Shown here piece after piece: positions 37,976-50,668 of a stretch of 64,000 nt of DNA (position 1 is the stretch's first letter; every line of letters begins with the position of its first letter). Source of the stretch: Eucalyptus grandis (taxonomy: Eukaryota; Streptophyta; Magnoliopsida; Myrtales; Myrtaceae); contig NC_052620.1 of assembly GCF_016545825.1 (NCBI RefSeq), positions 8,928,001-8,992,000 on the forward strand. Direction: 5' to 3'. The notes under the pieces were generated by a model. It made no database searches, was not told where the DNA came from, and saw only the letters and a list, made by a program, of their open reading frames with translations. Made by a program: the position numbers and the translations under genes.

Positions 37976-38531
37976 TCCAACTCCCGCCCCATCAGACATC
38001 GGTCTAGAATCTACTGCGATCGGCTTCCGACTCCCGTCGGGTATTGCCCCCAAACTCCCATTGGGTGGCGGTCCAACCATTGATTACGCAAAGATACCAC
38101 CACAACTCACTACATATCGCCCCAAACTCCTGTTAGGTGATGGATTCCACTTCTTGATCACGCAAGCACACCATTAAGACTCTCTTCTTATCTTTGAGCA
38201 TTTAACCAATACACAATGCTCGCAAATACAATTTCAAATCATTTTTTTCGAAAGGCGATGTCATGTCCCGATCCTCCGAGCACATGCCCATCCCTCCATG
38301 GCCAATTAAATAGCAACATCTCATGATGCATCGCCGACCCATTCATTTTAAAATGCATGCAGAAGCAAATAAATAATCCCCAGACAACAACAAGATGGGA
38401 TAGAAAAGTAGGGCCACAGTTTTCTAAACCAAACCACACTTATATATATACATAGTAACCCATATCATATATAATACAAGTTGATATATAGATTCAAGGT
38501 CTACAACACAAGGGGGGTTTGCCAACAGCTA

Positions 38532-38915
38532 CTAATGTTCCTCCTGCTCCACATTGTCACTAACATTTGAGCCTACAGCCAAGTACACCGGAGTTCCTGG
38601 ATCTTCGAGATCTGGGTCTACCGCGTCTACCACCGAGCCTCTGGGGGGATCTGTTAAGCCCTTTCCAAAAGCAACCTTCAGCACATACAGAGGTATCTCA
38701 GATTTCGGTATGGGACCCTCTCTCTGGCCATCATGAGCCTGGCATTACCATGATCTGTATCGGTGGGGTACCTTTTTAGGTAGACCCGCATCGACCCAGA
38801 CTATGGACCTTTCAAGCTCATAGGTCTAGCCCTTAGGGCTCCCATGCAATGGAATGTAAGACATTTGTTCTATGACTTTCCTCAGCTGACCAAAATGCTC
38901 AGGAGGAGCCGCCAT
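38532..38915 (-). pseudogene. LTR-embedded ORF, E8 copy
   Basis: ATGGCG (38915-38913) follows a CATTTCAAG acceptor. The frame of 128 codons ends at 38532-38534 and is broken by one TAG (at the Trp of GWTYEL in E9) and one TAA (after RSW). It reads FGQLRKV, YIPLHGSP, RSIVWVDAGLP, VPHRYRSW, GPIPKSEIPLYVLKVAFGKG, then VVDAVDPDLEDPGTPV and an acidic end. It is strongly similar to the E9 copy throughout. Confidence 0.78.
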
Positions 38916-39198
38916 CTATGGACTTGAAATGTTATCCCACAACGGGGTAAGACGACGTCTCAGCGAGTTCAATCCCCTAAAACCTGACTAGGGAGAAAAT
39001 ACACCCTAAGGGCTGCCTAAGCACAAACACGAGTCAAAGGGCTTACCTTGGCCTTGATCTCTTCATGTAAGTCAATATAATTTAAACATTCACCGAATCA
39101 CATCAACAAATAAAGCCATCACACCAGATCGACTCATCGATCAATCGACCTAGTCGATTTCATGTCATCAAGACCATCACATGGTCACTTCAACTACT

Positions 39199-39413
39199 CA
39201 CTCCAACTATTAATTACGGCCCAACGAGCATGGTCTACCAAATGCTTAGCGATGAATTTCGGCCCAACGAGCTTAGCCGATTCCAAGTTCGGTGGTAAAT
39301 TATGGCCCAATGGGCACAACCATACTTTGGTAGTTAATCGTGGCCCAACAGGCACATCCATGCTTCAGCGGTTAATTACGGCCCAGTAGGCACAGCCATA
39401 CTTTGGTGGTTAA
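39199..39413. repeat. Minisatellite in E8, about 43-bp units
   Basis: Five imperfect units containing TTAATTACGGCCCAACGGGC followed by ACAGCCATACTTTGGTGG. It occupies the predicted LTR intron. It is unrelated in sequence to the arrays of E2 and E4. Confidence 0.85.
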
Positions 39414-42400
39414 CTTGATTTAACTCATAACATCATGCCCAACAACTTTCAATAGTCATCTTACTACGACTATAAATCATCACATGATTATTCACCCACG
39501 ACCATGGACATGGTATTCCACCCTTAAATTCTTCAATTAACATAATACCTTGGCCTATTTTCCTCCGGTTAAAGATACCCGATACAAATAATCGTGTGTG
39601 GGTACACGGTCGGCCTGAGCTAAAAATATAATATCTTTACTTTCAAAACTCCCACCATTAATATAGTCGATAAAAATATTTTTGGGACTGTAAACTGATG
39701 CCCGGTAATTTTCTAATTAAAAACTGAAATTAAAAATTTTTGGGATAAATACTCCAAAATTGCCAATCACACTCAATTTGCACAAAATAACAATCAATTA
39801 AATAAATCAATTACACCATTGCAATCAGTACAAAATTCTAGTCACTTAGGCTATCACGGTCTAATTTTTCAGAAATAAATAATTAATTAATTAATTACGG
39901 AAATTAATTATGAAATGCAAATAAATAGGACTTAGGCTCGTAAAGCCCTAATTAAAAGCCGAGACGAGCTTGGAAAATTTCTGAACCACTCTAGATAAAT
40001 ACTAGAGCTTGTCTAGGCTCTAATTACACTACGCTAACCACATAACATGCAATAACGATTAACTAAATTGCTAATTTATTCTAACTATCCACCTAATTCA
40101 TACTTAGTCTTAACTAATCAACCCTTAAGCATCATTAACTTACTAAGCAAAGATTAGTGAGTTAAACTCACTTGAGTAATGATCCGCTTGGATCAAAACG
40201 ACGGGGATGCGGCGGGAGATGAGAAACTCCAAAGTAGGACCGCCAAACGGGGTCGGGAACCGCCCGAAAACAACTCAAACAGTGGTTGGAATACCCACTA
40301 TCGTTTGGTTCTGTTCGGGGGCAGAGAGAGGTGGATAGGTTGATTTGTTGAGCAAGCAAGGACTAGTGGTGGGCAGGCGGAGCTTCAGCGGACCAGACGG
40401 GTGGCTCTAGGCTTTGACGGCAGTCGAAGGCAGCTGAACGAGCTTCGGCACGACTTGAGGCAGCAAGCAGGGATGGGAACGATGACGCAAGGACGCACGG
40501 CTAGGCGGAACCAGAACGACAACTAGCAGAGCTCAGAGGTGACTTCGGCTGGCAATGATGACGAACAACAGCGAGCAGCGGTTTCAGCGAGTTGGTGGCT
40601 GGCTGGTTCGGTGTTTCTGGGTTGCTAGAGTTTGAATAGCAAGGAGAGAGAAGAGGTGGTCAATGGAAATGGTGGGGAAAGGAGGTGGGGATCGGCTTGC
40701 TTTGTGGAGGGGACCATCAAGCCTTCTACCTCATCTTCTTGTTCCCTAGCTTGGTCCCACCATGCAGCTGGCTTTCCTCAACAAATTACAGCCACAAAAT
40801 TCCTTCTAGAAGCCCTTGAAGTGGCCCACAAGTTGGGTCCATGGGGGCATACAATTTGCACATTTGAACCTCAATTTCCATTCAATTCCTCTTTAAATTG
40901 ACCCAATCCGGCCTCTATAAATTCAACCATCAAGTCCTCTATCAAATTTTCATTTTCCCTCGCCAATAAATCCTACTTGCATCCCTAATTCGCAATAAAA
41001 AATGGTCATCGGCATTTCCCGATCAAAAACGACCCTACCTCAACTTTTTCCGCCAAAATCTCGACTTGCAGAAAAATTTTCGGAGATTGAGTCGGCGTTC
41101 CTTAAATGACTCGTGACAAGACAGAACTTTCAATTTTTGAAATCAGATTCAAATTTGTGGTTAATTTCAATTTGACGCGATTTTAGCGTGATCTAGGTTA
41201 CTGGGTAGCTTTCATAAATTTTTAGTGCAAATGAGCCGCGGTTGATTTTCTTCGAGCCACAATGAACCTCTTCACACACTGGCGACTCTTTATGGTTGTG
41301 AAAATATCGAAGTTTCAAATACGGACACGGAGTACCAAAACGACAGAAAAACCAATCTAGTGCCGGTCAACGAGAATTTTGCAATTTAGTAGAATCACCC
41401 ACGTTTAACCACATATCTCGGTCAAACCGACCTACCTCTGATCTCTAGTCAATCTTACTGTGTCATAATGATCTTGATAGATGAGCACGGTCAAGTAGTT
41501 GATTCTTGGTCGAATCCTCAAGTCTATTGCATTAAAATCCCTTATTTACTTTCCCAGATAGTCTAGTTATCTCAGCAGTGATCAATCCTGAACTATAGGC
41601 GTGTCGATGAAAGGCTCCCTTTATTCAATTGAAAGCATAAGTGAAAATCTAGGATGTCACAGGCAGTCCATTTCGGTGTCCCTTGGACAAAGCATATTTC
41701 CCTTTTTATGAAAATCACTCAATTCATGCAGATGCCCATACATTTATACACTCAAATCGCCTCATAAGATCGAAACACATGAAATTAGACAACTTTTCAT
41801 TCTCGGGTGAACAATGTTTCGTGAACAGTGTCGCGTGAACAGTGAATTTCAGAATTAAATAACTAATAAATTAAATCCAAAAGTCATTAAAAACACTAAT
41901 TAAAGCAAGCAATTAATCAATTAAAGTTAACCAAGCTTAATTAAGCACATAAGCCACAATTAAGCCAATAAAGCAAGGTTAAACTAAACTAGTCTTAGTA
42001 ATTAATCTAGCCACCTATCTTAGGAGTAATAAAACTTAATTAAGCCTCCTAAACTAGAATTAACACTAATTAAACCAACCCTAAGCAAGTTTAGATACTA
42101 ATCGGTGGATAAGGAGCTAAAGTCACCCATTAAATGGGCCAGAGACATGGACGCGGGGACGACGACGGAGGCTACGCTTGGGAACCTCAACCACGACAAT
42201 CCAAGGCGGTCTCGGGGCTGGAACAACAACCACAAACTTGGACTCCCACTGAAACACTAAAAACTGGATTGCCAGAGGAGGAACAAAGCTGAACAGGCTT
42301 GCCCGGAGCTTCGACGAGGGGTTGGCTGGCAACCGGCGGCACCTGGAGGTCGAGGGGGACCTGTCGGTGGCTAGGCTGGGTGGAGGAAGGGTTGGAATGG

Positions 42401-43683
42401 AATGAAAATTGCGAAAATCGCAAAATAGTGCAGGTGGGCAGGCAGACTGACGAACTGGCGAGCGGTTTCTTCCAATCGACAGGCGGGTCGACGATCAGCT
42501 CCATTCGGCGAGTGGCTGGGTCCTCCTGTATGGTTTGAGCCTTCTGAAGATGACGGTGGGTGGCACGAAGGCTGATTCTCACGGGAAGACAACTTTTAAC
42601 TCAGGTTTTTGGAGAAATGTCAGTTGGAGCAGAAGTAGGAAGAAAGGAAAACAGGGGAGAGAGTGAGTCCAATAGAAATAGGGCTGAAGGGGGGGAGAGA
42701 AAGAGTGAAGTGAGGGCAGAAATTCAAGCCCCAAATCCCCATGCAAAGATGACCTCATCTTCTCTCTCTTCCTTTGCCCTTATCCAAATGCTTGTAAGGG
42801 CAATTTGGTCATTTCCACCTTGCACCATTTCCCAATCTGCCCTTGGGCTGAAAATGAAGTACGGACCAAAGAGATGGGCTAGAAAATGAATAGGAATGTG
42901 CTTGGGAATTGATTGGGGTCAAATGGGCTTGAAAGATAAAAAGGTGGATTGGGCCTAATGGGCTCACTAGCTTGCTTGGGCCTTCCATGGTGGCTGTCTC
43001 ACCTCGAGCCTAAGGTCCACACTGGTTTTGCTAGGCCCACATCCTCATGGGCTTGTTTCCTCGGTCCATAAGTACCTTTTTCCAAACACATGGCTTAACC
43101 GATGTTGTCAACCGTTGAAGTAGCATCATCTAAAGTCCGTCCCGGATGTTCCCGATAATTTGAAGTCCAATCTTGGGTTCTCATGCCATATCAATTTCGC
43201 CCTAATGCCATTTTGGGTACAACTCAGACTGATAGACGACTTTGAGCATTCACTCGTAATCGACTCGTGCCAAACCACGTTCAAGACATCTCAACACATG
43301 GACATCCTTGACTACATGAATTTGGAGAGGATAGATTCTTATTTTAAAGTGCACGATTATTGAGGATCGACCTAGGGTCGTTCGCAGGCTCAATAATAGT
43401 AAACAGAATCACCCGTCATTCCATTATGTTCTGTCCGCGAATCGACTTCTAGTCATCCTTGAAATCGGCCTGCCTATTTACTGGATCATCCTCACGTAAG
43501 TCTCACGGTCAAGTTGTTTTCCCAAGTCAAGTTCTTTAGTCGTACGAGTTCTGTCCTCATTAGCCTTTCCCCTCAAGGTCAGTATCCCAGGAGTGATCAA
43601 TTCCGAGCGAGATTAACCAACAATGCATTGATGAAATTCACATTCATTCATCCCTGACAGGAATCGAATTTCAGGATGTCACA

Positions 43684-45100
43684 ACTCTTCCCCTCTTATA
43701 AAAATTTTGTCCTCGAAATTTAAACCGTTAAAATTCTCCTTCAAAAAGGTGGGGGTATTGTCATCTCATCGATTCTTCGCTTTCCCAAGTAGCTCCTTCT
43801 ATCTCGTGGTGTTGCCATACCACTTTGACTAAAGAGGTCGTCTTGGTACATAGCGCTTGTTCCTCTTGATTTATAACCTGAACCGGTCTTCGTCGCCTCT
43901 TTGCCTTACTTTTCTAGCAACTCTAAATAGCTTTAATTCTCCCTCAAATTACTATATCGACATCTACTGATTGTTGAACGAACTCTCTCTGATTTCAACC
44001 CAACAAACTAGAGTTCTGCACTCTCTGCCATACAACGCTTAAAACGGTGTCATCTGAGCGATCTGCTGATAATTGTTACAATGAGCTTTTGACAAGATCT
44101 CTTCCTTAAGTTCCACATCATCGGGTATGCACAATCGTCTACAAATTTCAGTGTTTTGTCCTCGGTAGCTTGCAAATCAGCCTTTCTCTTTTCCGTATCT
44201 TCCTGCAGAATCTGCTAGATCTCAGGATCTGCCAACTGTAACATCTTGATTCTTAGCTGTACTTCTAGTTCAATTCTAAGGATGGCCATAAGACTTGAAA
44301 GGCGGCCTACCTCAGATTTGAAACCAAATCTCCAGCTCCTTCGAGTAAAAATCCACTCCCGAATCACCATTTGCGCAATTGATGACTTTCGATTCAACGC
44401 ATCTTTAGCTTTACTAGCTTTCTCCGGGGTGATATAGGAGATCGCAATCACAATCCTTGAGAAGTTCCATTCTACAACATTGTCTCTACATATTTCCTTG
44501 TTTTCTTCAGCAATCTAGTTAGAGACATAGCTATTGTTGACAACCTTCCCACAAATCGTCTGTAAAAATCTACCAACCCTAAGAAACTTCTTATCTCTAT
44601 TACCGTCATCGATTTTGGCCAATTGACCACGGCTTCAATCTTGGTCGGGTTCACAAAAATCTCATCCAAGTTCTTGTAAGGTCTAAAGAACCGCCGTTAA
44701 ACGTCTTTCATACTCCTCTAGACTTCTAGAGTACACCCTGATGTTGTCGATAAACACTATCACGAACTCGATCTTCATTTATGGGGCAAACTAGATGATT
44801 CCTCAGGAAACGGGTCAGAAAACCTTCGTACCACGGCGATGCTTTCCACTTCGACTCCTTAACTGTCATATCCACTACCGTTGCCAAATAACATTGGCAA
44901 CCCACATCCAATACCCAGTTTCCTTAAATGACGACATTAAAATAAATGAGGGTCCTCCTCGATTTTCAACAAACATGAAACTTTCTCCAGCCAACGGGTT
45001 AAACTGATTACTACATAACAACGATTCAATATAACAAGATGCTCCTTGAGCCAATCCTTTTTTCATTTACAACTTCAAAGTTATACATAAGCCAAAATAG
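43684..45100 (-). pseudogene. pol: E7 pol remnants
   Basis: After the polypurine tract (43684-43702) come fragments in minus-strand order: the chromodomain-like tail (about 43750-43900), a trace of integrase, the RNase H end (SYITPEKASKAKDALNRKSS, 44451-44390), the RT connection (KIEAVVNWP, IRSFLGLVDFYRRFV, 44669-44520), and the protease-RT linker (VGCQCYLATVVD, 44911 down). The RT palm and the integrase core are gone. About 1.4 kb remains of a gene normally over 3 kb. Confidence 0.8.
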
Positions 45101-45219
45101 CCAAGTACCACTCTAACCAGTGATTTTCCTTTTTACAACTTTATTTCAAAAAACTTAAATTCTACAAGCTTAACCAAAATTTCGATGTGCCATTCTGATA
45201 AAATTATCCCAAAAACATT

Positions 45220-46266
45220 CTTCCCTCGATCGGTGCATGGCTCGGTTCATTCCTATCCTCCTTGCCATTCTAGTGGCGTCTCATCTGTGGTGCATTTCCT
45301 CTCTTCTGTCCCATCAGTGGCGGCGGTTGTAGCTGTTATGGTTCCATCAGCCTGCACGGACAATCCTTCACCCGGTGCCCATGCTGGTTACATCTGTAAC
45401 ACGCTTCCAATAGACCAGGACACGAAGTTAGTCCATGCTTCATTTTACAAACGGGATATTCTCCTTTAGTCATTGGCCTTTTCCCTAACCAATCACCATT
45501 TCTTCTTGACCCGAACCGCGACCCTGATGCAGCGGCTTGTTCATTCAAGTTCCTCTCTAACAACTAGGCCTGTCCATATAGCTCATTATAATCTTTCAGA
45601 TCGAACAGCACCAGCGGAGTCCTCAGCTCTGGTCGGAGGACGTTTCTGAACCTCTTAACCCTGTCAGCTGGATCCTCAATCAGCCTGGGGGTGTACTACG
45701 ATAGCTTTGCAAATTTGGCCTCGTACTGGTCTACTGTGATCAAACCTTAACAAAGGCACTAAAATTCCTCAATCTTCTGTACCCTAGCACTGTCAGAGAA
45801 GTACTTGCCATTAAAAGCTTCAAGGAAGGCGTCCTACATCGAAACCACAACTTCAGGGAACACTATTCCTCTGGTGGCCCTCCACCAAGTGCTTGCATTA
45901 CCCTGTAGCTGATAGACTGCAAGGATCACATTCTCTTCCTCTGTGCACCTCAATAGTGCAAAAGCCTTCTTCAAGTCTTTGACCCAGAGTGTTGTAGCCT
46001 CAGGGCCCCTTGCACAATGAATCTTAGCGGTTTCAGCCTCAGAAATTGCTCGATAAGCTTGTGCACTGGCCTTTCAGCAATCACATTCCCAGGTGGAACC
46101 TCGGCAGGTGCGAAAGCAGCAGCATCAGCGACGGCATTGGCAGCAGTAGTGGCGGCTGCAGTAGCGGCGGCTGTAGCGGTGGCGACGATAGTTTGATTCT
46201 AGGCTTGCTGCCCTACCACATTTCCTAGCAACTCTAGTGCCTGTATGATCCCTTCAACTCTCGGAT
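45220..46266 (-). pseudogene. gag: E7 gag
   Basis: Minus strand. From the right: an Ala-rich stretch (about 46220-46110, encoded by a GCC/GCT/GCA run), the central gag domain (45960-45600, parallel to E1: leader QFLRLKPLRF, then DYNELYGQA), and LERNLNEQAAASGSRFGSRR leading into an intact CX2CX4HX4C knuckle, CYRCNQHGHRVKDC (about 45405-45364). Stops break the frame at several points. The N-terminus and the primer site are deleted at the 46266 junction with LTR sequence. Confidence 0.83.
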
Positions 46267-47745
46267 CGCTAGCGCACGTGAACAGTGCGTGTGAACAGTG
46301 TTTTGTAAACAATGTTTTATGAACAGTGTTGCGTGAACAGTGAATTTCTAGAATTAAATAACTAATAAATTAAATCCAAAAGTCATTAAAAACACAAATT
46401 AAAGCAAGCAATTAATCAATTAAAGTTAACCAATCTTAATTAAGCACATAAGCCATAATTAAGCCAATAAAGCAAGGTTAAACTAAATTAGCCTTAGCCA
46501 TTAATCTAACCACATATCTTACAACTAATATAACTTAATTAAACATCCTAAACTAGAATTAAGACTAATTAAACCAACCCTAAGCAAGTTTAGGCATTAA
46601 TCGGTGGATTAGAAGCTAAACACATCCGCTAAACGGGCTGGGAACCTCTACCACGACGATCCAAGGTGGTCTCAAGGCTGGAACAGTAACCAGAAACTCG
46701 GACTCCCACTGAAACACTAAAAACTAGACTGCCAGAGAAAGAACAAAGCTAAACAGGCTTGGTCGGAGCTCCGACGAGGGGTTGGCCGGCGACCGGCGGC
46801 ACCTGGAGGTCGAGGGGGACCTACTGGTGGCTGGGTTGGGCGGAGGAAGTGTTAGAATGGGAGGAAAATCGTGAAAATCGTGAAACAGTGCAGGTGGGCA
46901 GGCGGACCGACGAACCGGCGAGTGGTTTCTTCCGGTCAGCAGGCGGGTCGACCGGCAACTCCGTTCGGCAAGCGGCTTGGTCCTCCCATACAATTTGAGA
47001 CTTCTGAAGATAATGGTGGGTGGCATGAAGGTTGATTCTCACGGGAAGACAACTTTTAACTCGGGTTTTTGGAAGAAAGTCAGCTTGAGTAAAAGGAAAA
47101 CAGGGGAGAGAGAGAGAGGGTCCGGTCGAAATGGGGCAAAATGGAGGAGAGAGAGAGTAAAGTGAGGGTAGAAATTCAAGCCTCAAATCCCCATGCAAAG
47201 ATGACCTCATCTTCTCTCTCTTCATTTGCTCTTATCCAAATGCTTTTAGGGGCAATTTGGTCATTTCCACCTTGCACCATTTCCCAATCTGCCCTTGGGC
47301 TGAAAATCAAGTATGTGCCTAAGAGATGGGCTAGGAAATGAATAGAAATGGGCTTGAGAATTGATTGGACTCAAATGGGCTTAAGGTTTACTAATGGGCT
47401 TGAAAGATAAAAAGGTGGGTCGGGCCTAATGAGCTCACTTGCTTGCTCGGTCCTTCCACGATGGCTATCTCACCTTAGGCCTAAGGCCCACACTGGCTTT
47501 GCTCGGCCCACATCCTCATGGGCTCGTTTCCTTGGTCTGTAAGTCCCTTTTCCAAACACACGGCTTAACCGACATTGTCGACCGTCGAAGTAGCATCATC
47601 CAAAGTCCGTCCCGGACGTTCTCGATAATTCAAAGTCCAATCTTGGGTTCTCATGCCATGTCAATTTCTCCCTAATGCCATTTTGGGTACAACTCAGACT
47701 GACAGGTGATTTTGAGGATTCACGCGTAACCGACTCGTGCCAAAC
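46267..47745 (-). repeat. E7 5' LTR remnant
   Basis: Parallel to 41800-43270 of the E7 3' LTR with few differences, which dates the two to one insertion. It starts within a GTGAACAGTG repeat and stops at AAACCACG, where E1 LTR sequence takes over. The embedded ORF and LTR ends are not included. Confidence 0.85.
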
Positions 47746-49220
47746 CACGACGGGGTGAGATAAATCTCAATGAGTCAAAACCCTAAACCCCAATTAAGAC
47801 ATAAATTCTCATCGAAGGCAGTCCTAAACACGCACCCCACAAAACTTACCTCACCTCGGCACGTCCCTGCATATTAGTGTGTCACATATGTATTTATAGA
47901 TACAACAAGCATAATTAATAACTGAAACACATTTTCATCCTTTAAACAATCACATGCGTCTTGATTATAAGGTAAAATTGTTATGACCTGTCTCATACCG
48001 TGCCACACAATGTTATCCCATAATCAGGCATAATTATCACAACCATTCAAGTGTGTCCTGCTCGATCAGGCACGGCAACATCTAGCACTACCCACCTAGT
48101 CGGCATTTCATAAAGGAGTATCGGTCCGGCCTCCACCGCGACCGGCATCCGTTAACATGGGGCATCTGAACTTAATCAAGCATCGCCTCCCCAAATCTCG
48201 TTGGGTCACGAGTTCCAATAGTGACCACATGAGCATATACTTGGCCAAGGACACCTTGCTTTGCATTCAAATATTTCATTTTCAAATAATGAACTTGGCA
48301 ACTTTTCTTCGTATTAAAAATCCCAGTAAAAATAATCATTTTATATAGTAAATAAATTGATGTCAAAAACTGACACTTTGTATTTTTCTAATTAAATACC
48401 CATAAAATCAAGTTTTGCAATAATAATCAATCACTACCACCAAGCACTCAATTGCACATATAAGCCATCAAAATCACACAAAAATTGATTCACGAGAACG
48501 AGCGTAAAATTTCACGAAATGGCTAATCCATAACTAATTACGCTAATTACGATTAATTAAATAAATCACGATTAATTAAATAAATTGCGATTAATTAAAC
48601 TAATCCAACTTAATTAACCTAACCATGGTTAACTAACTAACCAAACTAACTAGTCTAACCAAACTAACCTCACTAAGCTAGTTACTCTAACTAAACTAAT
48701 TAACACTAATCCACTTAGCACTAACCTAATCCCTTAAGCGCAATTAATAACCTAATCAAGGATTAGAGAGTTAACTCATTGGATTAGGACGGCGGCGGGT
48801 TCATGGCGACGGTGACGTGATAATGATGAAGACTCGAGGCTACCGCGTGTCCAACAGAGCTCAAACGACGGCTGAAATCAGCCCTATAAGGCTCATGGCT
48901 AAGGAGGGCTCAGTTCTGTGGTTGCTGGACCACGGGGGCTATTGGCGCAGCTAGTGGCAGCAGAGTTGCTGGACTGGCACGGTTGGATGGTAGATGCTGG
49001 GTGGATGGACGAGCGGTGAGGGCTGGACAGGCGGCTGGATGTAGGCTAATCTGTTGGTGGTGTGGTGGAATGATGAGTGATGATCAAAGCTAGCTTGCTA
49101 GCATGAGGGGAAGTGGAGCTAGACTGTGGAGTTGGCGTGAGGAGAGGAGGGCTGAGCTGGTCGGTGGTGAAGTCCTAGCATGAGTGTTGCTGAAGATGGA
49201 AGGTGGGTGGATGCGGCTGG
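47742..49220 (-). mobile_element. E1 5' LTR, middle piece
   Basis: It resumes E1-type LTR at the short intron of the embedded gene (CGGGGTGAGATAAATCTC). It is closely parallel to 16390-18020 of the 3' LTR, including the micro-exon zone (about 47840-47865), AT-rich intron (48200-48770) and GC-rich leader (48780-49220). The terminal-exon ORF, about 560 bp, has been lost at the 47742 junction. E9 interrupts it after gctgg (49216-49220). Confidence 0.85.
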
Positions 49221-50109
49221 TGTGACATCCCAAATTTTCAATGCTGTTTTCAATTAAATTAAATTGGGCCTTTCATCGACACGCCTATAGTGCTATTCTT
49301 AGAATTGATCACTCGTGAGATAACTAGACTATTTGGGGAAGTCATTAAGGAAATTTAACGCAATAAACTTGAGGATTCGACCAAGAATCGACTATTTGAC
49401 TGTGCTCATCTGCTGAGAGCATTATGACACAGATATAAGTCCATTAGAAATCAGAGATAGATCGGTTCGATTAAGATATATGGCTAAACGTTGGTGATTC
49501 CACTAAATTACAAAATTCTCGTTGACTGGCACTATATTGATTTTTCTATCATTTTGGTACCTTGTGTCCGTATTTGAACCCTTGAGAGTCACCAATGTGT
49601 CAAAAAAAGGTTCATTGTGGCTCGAAGAAAATCGACCACAGGTCATTTGCACTAAAAATTTCTGAAAGTTAGCCAGTAGCCTAGGTCACGCTAAAAACGC
49701 GCCAGAGTGAAATTAACTGCGAATTTGAATCCGATTTCAAAAATTGAAAGTTCTGTCTGTCACAAATTATTTTAGGAAGGTCGATTCAATCTTCGAAGAT
49801 TTTTCTGCAAACCAAGACTTTTTGGGAAAATGTCGAGGTAGGGTCATTTTTATCCAAAAAGTTTTGAAGACTGTTTTTTATCGCACAATTGGGATGAAAG
49901 TGGGTTCAATTGGTGAGGAAAATACCAAGTTGATTGTTGATACGTCGTGGGATTTATGAGGGTCAAATTGAATTGATTCAAGTAAAGATTGAAGTCCAAT
50001 TTAAGCCTAAAGCCTTCAAAATTCGTGTGCCCCCATAGTCCATGACTTGTGCACCATCTTAAGGCTTCTATAAGGGGTATTTTTGGCTGCAAATTGCTGA
50101 GGGAAGCCA

Positions 50110-50668
50110 GCTGGTGTGGTGGACCAAGTCAAGGAGACCAAGTGCGATAAGAAGAGACCAAGCAGTCCCCTTGCCCCCTCCTTCTCACCTAACGTCGAGG
50201 ACTCCCCTCTCCCCCTTCTTCTTACTGCTTTGAAGTCCCAACAACTCAGAAACAGAAGCCAGCAAGCCACTGAAGCAGCCAAGTCAACTGTCCGATCGTC
50301 GCAACACGGCTCGCTACCCCGGCGTGCTCGCCCGCTCGTAGTTCCACCTCCACCGTGAGCCCAAGACACCCTTAGAGCCAATCGCAAGCTGCCCCCGCCG
50401 CCTGTGTCGCCGTGGACCACCGTTCGGTAGCCACTTGCCCTCGTCAAGCTGTCCGCCTTGTCTTCGCCGGTTTCCGCCTCAACCAACTGACCGACCTTCC
50501 TCTCTCGGCCAAGATCAGTCCAGCCACAAAAGTTAAAGCTAGTGGGTATTTCCAACCGCTGTTGGCCTATTTTCAGGCCGTTCCCGACCCCGAAAGTCGG
50601 TCCCGCTTTGGAGTTTCCCGACCCCCGTCACACTCCCGTCGTTTTGATCTGACCAGATCATTTAGCAA
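50110..50668 (+). other. GC-rich LTR leader exon (predicted), E9
   Basis: This block is far more GC-rich than the rest of the LTR and ends at AGCAA before GTGAGTTTAACTCAC. Two partial open frames (50116-50358, 50412-50672) run through it; the second resembles the E8 equivalent (FRAVPDP and FGVS) but the two LTRs are similar at DNA level too, so coding is not shown. Joined through the 18-nt micro-exon, its last frame meets a TAG just before the terminal ATG, so it may be an untranslated leader with an upstream ORF. Confidence 0.5.

Larger units (their letters stand above)
38259..41661 (-). mobile_element. E8: single LTR, minus strand, inserted in E7 LTR
   Basis: 3,403 bp from TGTCATGTCCCG to AGGATGTCACA. 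Flanking pentamers ggcga (38254-38258) and ggcag (41662-41666) match in three of five positions. It includes the embedded ORF (38532-38915), a minisatellite (39199-39413), an intron-like AT-rich part (39540-40160), a GC-rich minus-strand leader (about 40160-40640), and the LTR start. It is closest to E9 and E4 in sequence. Confidence 0.87.
36455..47745 (-). mobile_element. E7: divergent gypsy element, minus strand, inserted in E1 5' LTR
   Basis: The 3' LTR (36455-38258 and 41662-43683, interrupted by E8) begins TGCCATGCCCC and ends GGATGTCACA, followed by a polypurine tract, shrunken pol (to about 45100), gag (about 45220-46266), and a partial 5' LTR (46267-47745). Its LTR differs strongly from E1-E6 over most of its length but shares the ends and the embedded ORF. 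The primer site and both edges of the 5' LTR are deleted. The right end is fused to E1 LTR sequence at a shared AAACCACG (47742-47749), so its second target duplication is lost. Confidence 0.83.

Noticed and set aside
44875..45469. Plus-strand frames over E7 gag and pol (for example 45185-45469).
   Set aside because: They are shadows of the minus-strand gag frame, which has the CCHC knuckle.
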